Shown here: piece after piece, positions 32,308 through 33,931 of the stretch
Layout of the letters: each line of letters begins with the position of its first letter
How positions within the stretch are numbered: position 1 is the first letter of the stretch
Source: Bacteroidales bacterium UBA1184
Lineage (GTDB): Bacteria; Bacteroidota; Bacteroidia; Bacteroidales; ML635J-15
Length of the DNA: 33,931 bases
Direction: 5' to 3'
NCBI GenBank assembly: GCA_002310235.1
Contig: DBYO01000013.1
Span: 1 to 33,931, forward strand
Position numbers and translations under genes: made by a program
The notes under the pieces: generated by a model
Told to the model about the DNA's origin: nothing
The model's database searches: none
The model's input: the letters and a program-made list of their open reading frames with translations, nothing else

Positions 32308-33654
32308 CTATGCCAGCAGCCACAAGAATATTACCTGTGTCAATACATAAACCGGCAATAAGATAATCAACGAGAACTTAATCATATATCCGAAGAACGA
32401 CGGCATCTTGATTCCGTTTTCCTCAGCGATCGACTTAACCATAAAGTTAGGTCCGTTGCCAATGTAGGTCATTGCTCCGAAGAATACAGCACCAACCGAA
32501 ATTGCCTTCAACAGGATTTCGGGAATGTCGGCGACGATGTTTCCTCCTATTGCTGCAACGGTATCGGGTGTAAGTCCTGATGCCACGCCGTGGAATGCAA
32601 GAGCTGTAGGTGCATTGTCGAGGAATGAGCTCATTGCACCTGTGAGGTAGTAGAACTGCCACGGCGAGTCGAGTCCCCACGATGCTGCGTTTGCCTTCAG
32701 GTACATCATTGTCGGAACCATAGTGGTGAAGATGCCGAGGAACAATACTGCGACCTCGATAATCGGTGTCCACGAGTACTTGTTATCGGTGCGAACCTGC
32801 TTCTTGGTTGTAAGGAGCGACAATATTATAAGTACCACAAGAACAAACTCGCGGAGGAACTTAATCCACATCGGAGCGTCTTCTTCGCCCATTGCTGGGA
32901 TTGTACCTGCATTGATGAAAGCTACCGAAGCAACAACGCCAGCCAGCCAGAGGAAGTTAAGCTTGCCTTCGAGTCTGATAGGCTGCTTCAAGGTCTTGTC
33001 GAGCATAATGTCGGCAGGATTTTCCTTCTTGTAGTAGTGTGTGTCAAGGATGAAATATATGAGCAGTAGCACAATGTTGGTGAATGCCCATTCGGGTACT
33101 AGGTGCAGGAACCAAGTGAAGTCGGCACCGCGCAGGTAGAGCAGGAACAGTGGCGGGTCGCCAAGTGGCGTGAGAAGTCCACCGCAGTTTGCTACGCAGG
33201 CGATGAAGAACAATATGGTGTGTACCTTGTACTTGCGCTCGGCATTTGTGCGGATTACAGGACGGATGAGAAGCATTGCTGCGCCCGTCGTTCCCATTAT
33301 TGATGCCAGTATTGCGCCAAGTCCGAGAAACAAGGTGTTGACTTTCGGCTTTGCTTCGATGTCGCCTTTCAGGTGGATACCGCCGGTAATCACAAACAGC
33401 GAGCCTAATAATATAATAAAAGGTATGTAGTCGAATAGCAACTGGTGTTCAAGACCATGTGTCATTCCGTTTATTATCAAGAAAATGGCTACTGGAGTTC
33501 CGAGAATCAGCGAAACGAGCAGTTTGTTAAGGTTTTTCTCCCACCAGTGTTCCATCTTGTGTATCAACGGGCATACTGCAATCATGAGGAGCATCAGAAC
33601 GAACGGGATACTTGCCCATAGCGGCATTGTGGTTTCGGTAATGTCTAAAAGCAT
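32308..33654 (-). CDS. NhaD-like sodium:proton antiporter (CitMHS/ion-transporter superfamily)
   Basis: 448 residues with about 11-12 hydrophobic segments. The IT-superfamily hallmarks are ASIMGTTGAAMLLIRP followed by ANCGGLLTPLGDPPLFLLYLRG in the first half, and SSFLDNAPTALAFHG with FFGAMTYIGNGPNFMVKSIAE in the second. These form the two re-entrant loops of the fold. The combination matches proteins labelled sodium:proton antiporter in Bacteroidetes. A dicarboxylate or citrate carrier of the same superfamily is the alternative. It has its own probable promoter and is not linked to the acyl-CoA dehydrogenase, which ends at a terminator. Confidence 0.87.
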   Translation of the reverse strand: MLLDITETTMPLWASIPFVLMLLMIAVCPLIHKMEHWWEKNLNKLLVSLILGTPVAIFLIINGMTHGLEHQLLFDYIPFIILLGSLFVITGGIHLKGDIEAKPKVNTLFLGLGAILASIMGTTGAAMLLIRPVIRTNAERKYKVHTILFFIACVANCGGLLTPLGDPPLFLLYLRGADFTWFLHLVPEWAFTNIVLLLIYFILDTHYYKKENPADIMLDKTLKQPIRLEGKLNFLWLAGVVASVAFINAGTIPAMGEEDAPMWIKFLREFVLVVLIILSLLTTKKQVRTDNKYSWTPIIEVAVLFLGIFTTMVPTMMYLKANAASWGLDSPWQFYYLTGAMSSFLDNAPTALAFHGVASGLTPDTVAAIGGNIVADIPEILLKAISVGAVFFGAMTYIGNGPNFMVKSIAEENGIKMPSFFGYMIKFSLIILLPVYVLTQVIFLWLLA

Positions 33655-33694
33655 ATTATCTTGTTTTTAATGTGTTATCTTATTATTTTTCTGA

Positions 33695-33702
33695 TAAAGG
33701 TA
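33695..33702 (-). promoter_or_regulatory. Weak -7 box of the antiporter gene
   Basis: Minus-strand TACCTTTA differs from TAnnTTTG in the last base and lies 40 bases before the ATG. Confidence 0.3.
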
Positions 33703-33730
33703 AAAAATAGGAGAGGCGAAATGCCTCTCC
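33702..33730 (-). terminator. Terminator of the acyl-CoA dehydrogenase gene
   Basis: GGAGAGGC (33710-33717), loop GAAAT, GCCTCTCC (33723-33730). Read on the minus strand the stem is followed by a T tract, and it begins 9 bases after the stop codon. Confidence 0.9.
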
Positions 33731-33739
33731 CAGTAGAGT

Positions 33740-33931
33740 TTATCTTGTCAAACCTCCAGCGATGATTATCTTCATGATTTCCGAAGTACCACCCGATGGA
33801 ACGATTGCGAGAGCGTCGCGCATATATCTGCCGGCTGCGTATTCGTTGATTACGCCGTAGCCACCCATAAGTTCGATGGTGCGCTTTGCTGCGCGGATAG
33901 CTGCTTCCGAAGCATACAACTTTGCTGCTGC
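33740..33931 (-). CDS. Acyl-CoA dehydrogenase, C-terminal fragment cut by the window edge
   Basis: The minus strand is open from base 33931 to a TAA at 33740-33742, giving 63 residues: AAAKLYASEAAIRAAK, LMGGYGVINEYAAGRYMRDA and VPSGGTSEIMKIIIAGGLTR. This is the C-terminal helical domain of acyl-CoA dehydrogenases, with the conserved GGYG, the RYMRDA helix and GTSEI. FAD-linked enzymes of this family oxidise acyl-CoA at the alpha-beta bond. The YEGT glutamate that is the base in medium-chain enzymes is replaced (SGGT). The base may therefore lie elsewhere, as in isovaleryl-CoA-type members. The substrate cannot be told from this fragment. Confidence 0.92.
   Translation of the reverse strand, partial: AAAKLYASEAAIRAAKRTIELMGGYGVINEYAAGRYMRDALAIVPSGGTSEIMKIIIAGGLTR

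Overview
The window looks like chromosomal DNA of a Bacteroidales/Bacteroidetes bacterium with a moderate, somewhat AT-leaning base composition. The evidence is the gene families (Porin_10-type outer-membrane porin, WD40-caspase fusion protein, an EF-G2-like elongation factor, a four-helix-bundle-suffix protein, lipoprotein prolyl oligopeptidase), the A-rich leaders without Shine-Dalgarno sequences, and repeated exact matches to the Bacteroidetes -7 promoter box TAnnTTTG, mostly 15-36 nt before start codons. No rRNA, tRNA, CRISPR array or insertion sequence was seen. No stretch of more than 300 bases lacks a gene.

Layout. 1-650: 3' end of an EF-G paralogue and its terminator. 729-4153 (+): a response regulator with a sigma-54 AAA+ domain but no DNA-binding domain, then ribulose-phosphate epimerase, a lipid A-type acyltransferase and a metallo-beta-lactamase-fold hydrolase. 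4203-8032 (-): a two-gene operon of a small predicted outer-membrane protein and an exported WD40-caspase protein. 8086-15651 (-): dnaE, a lipoprotein prolyl oligopeptidase and an AAA_14/DUF4143 ATPase. 15886-17178 (+): rimO. 17231-20331 (-): a CLC chloride transporter with CBS domains and an Ldh_2 dehydrogenase. 20529-25120 (+): ruvB, rnr, an exported S1/P1 nuclease and an L,D-transpeptidase, tightly packed. 25121-29249 (-): BASS-type transporter, Porin_10 porin and a membrane-anchored lytic transglycosylase. 29338-31626 (+): exported flavodoxin, MFS transporter and an exported SH3-like protein. 31713-32258 (+): an AT-rich four-helix-bundle gene. 32308-33654 (-): NhaD-like antiporter. 33740-33931 (-): 3' end of an acyl-CoA dehydrogenase.

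Most genes are housekeeping or envelope functions. The parts that ordinary annotation would miss are non-coding. Two octamer-period arrays (1891-1955 and 18436-18546) share the unit AGKCTNNC, switch from direct to inverted orientation and abut stop codons. A nonamer CTAG array (31646-31676) ends in a perfect 22-bp palindrome beside the foreign-looking four-helix-bundle gene. Three 15-bp direct repeats spaced exactly 32 bp apart (15701-15779) lie upstream of the AAA ATPase promoter. The best candidate for a poorly described protein system is the exported WD40-caspase with its outer-membrane partner.

Several start codons were moved inward from the longest open frame, because the longer version begins at or overlaps a promoter box, overlaps the upstream gene, or lacks the expected N-terminal signal.
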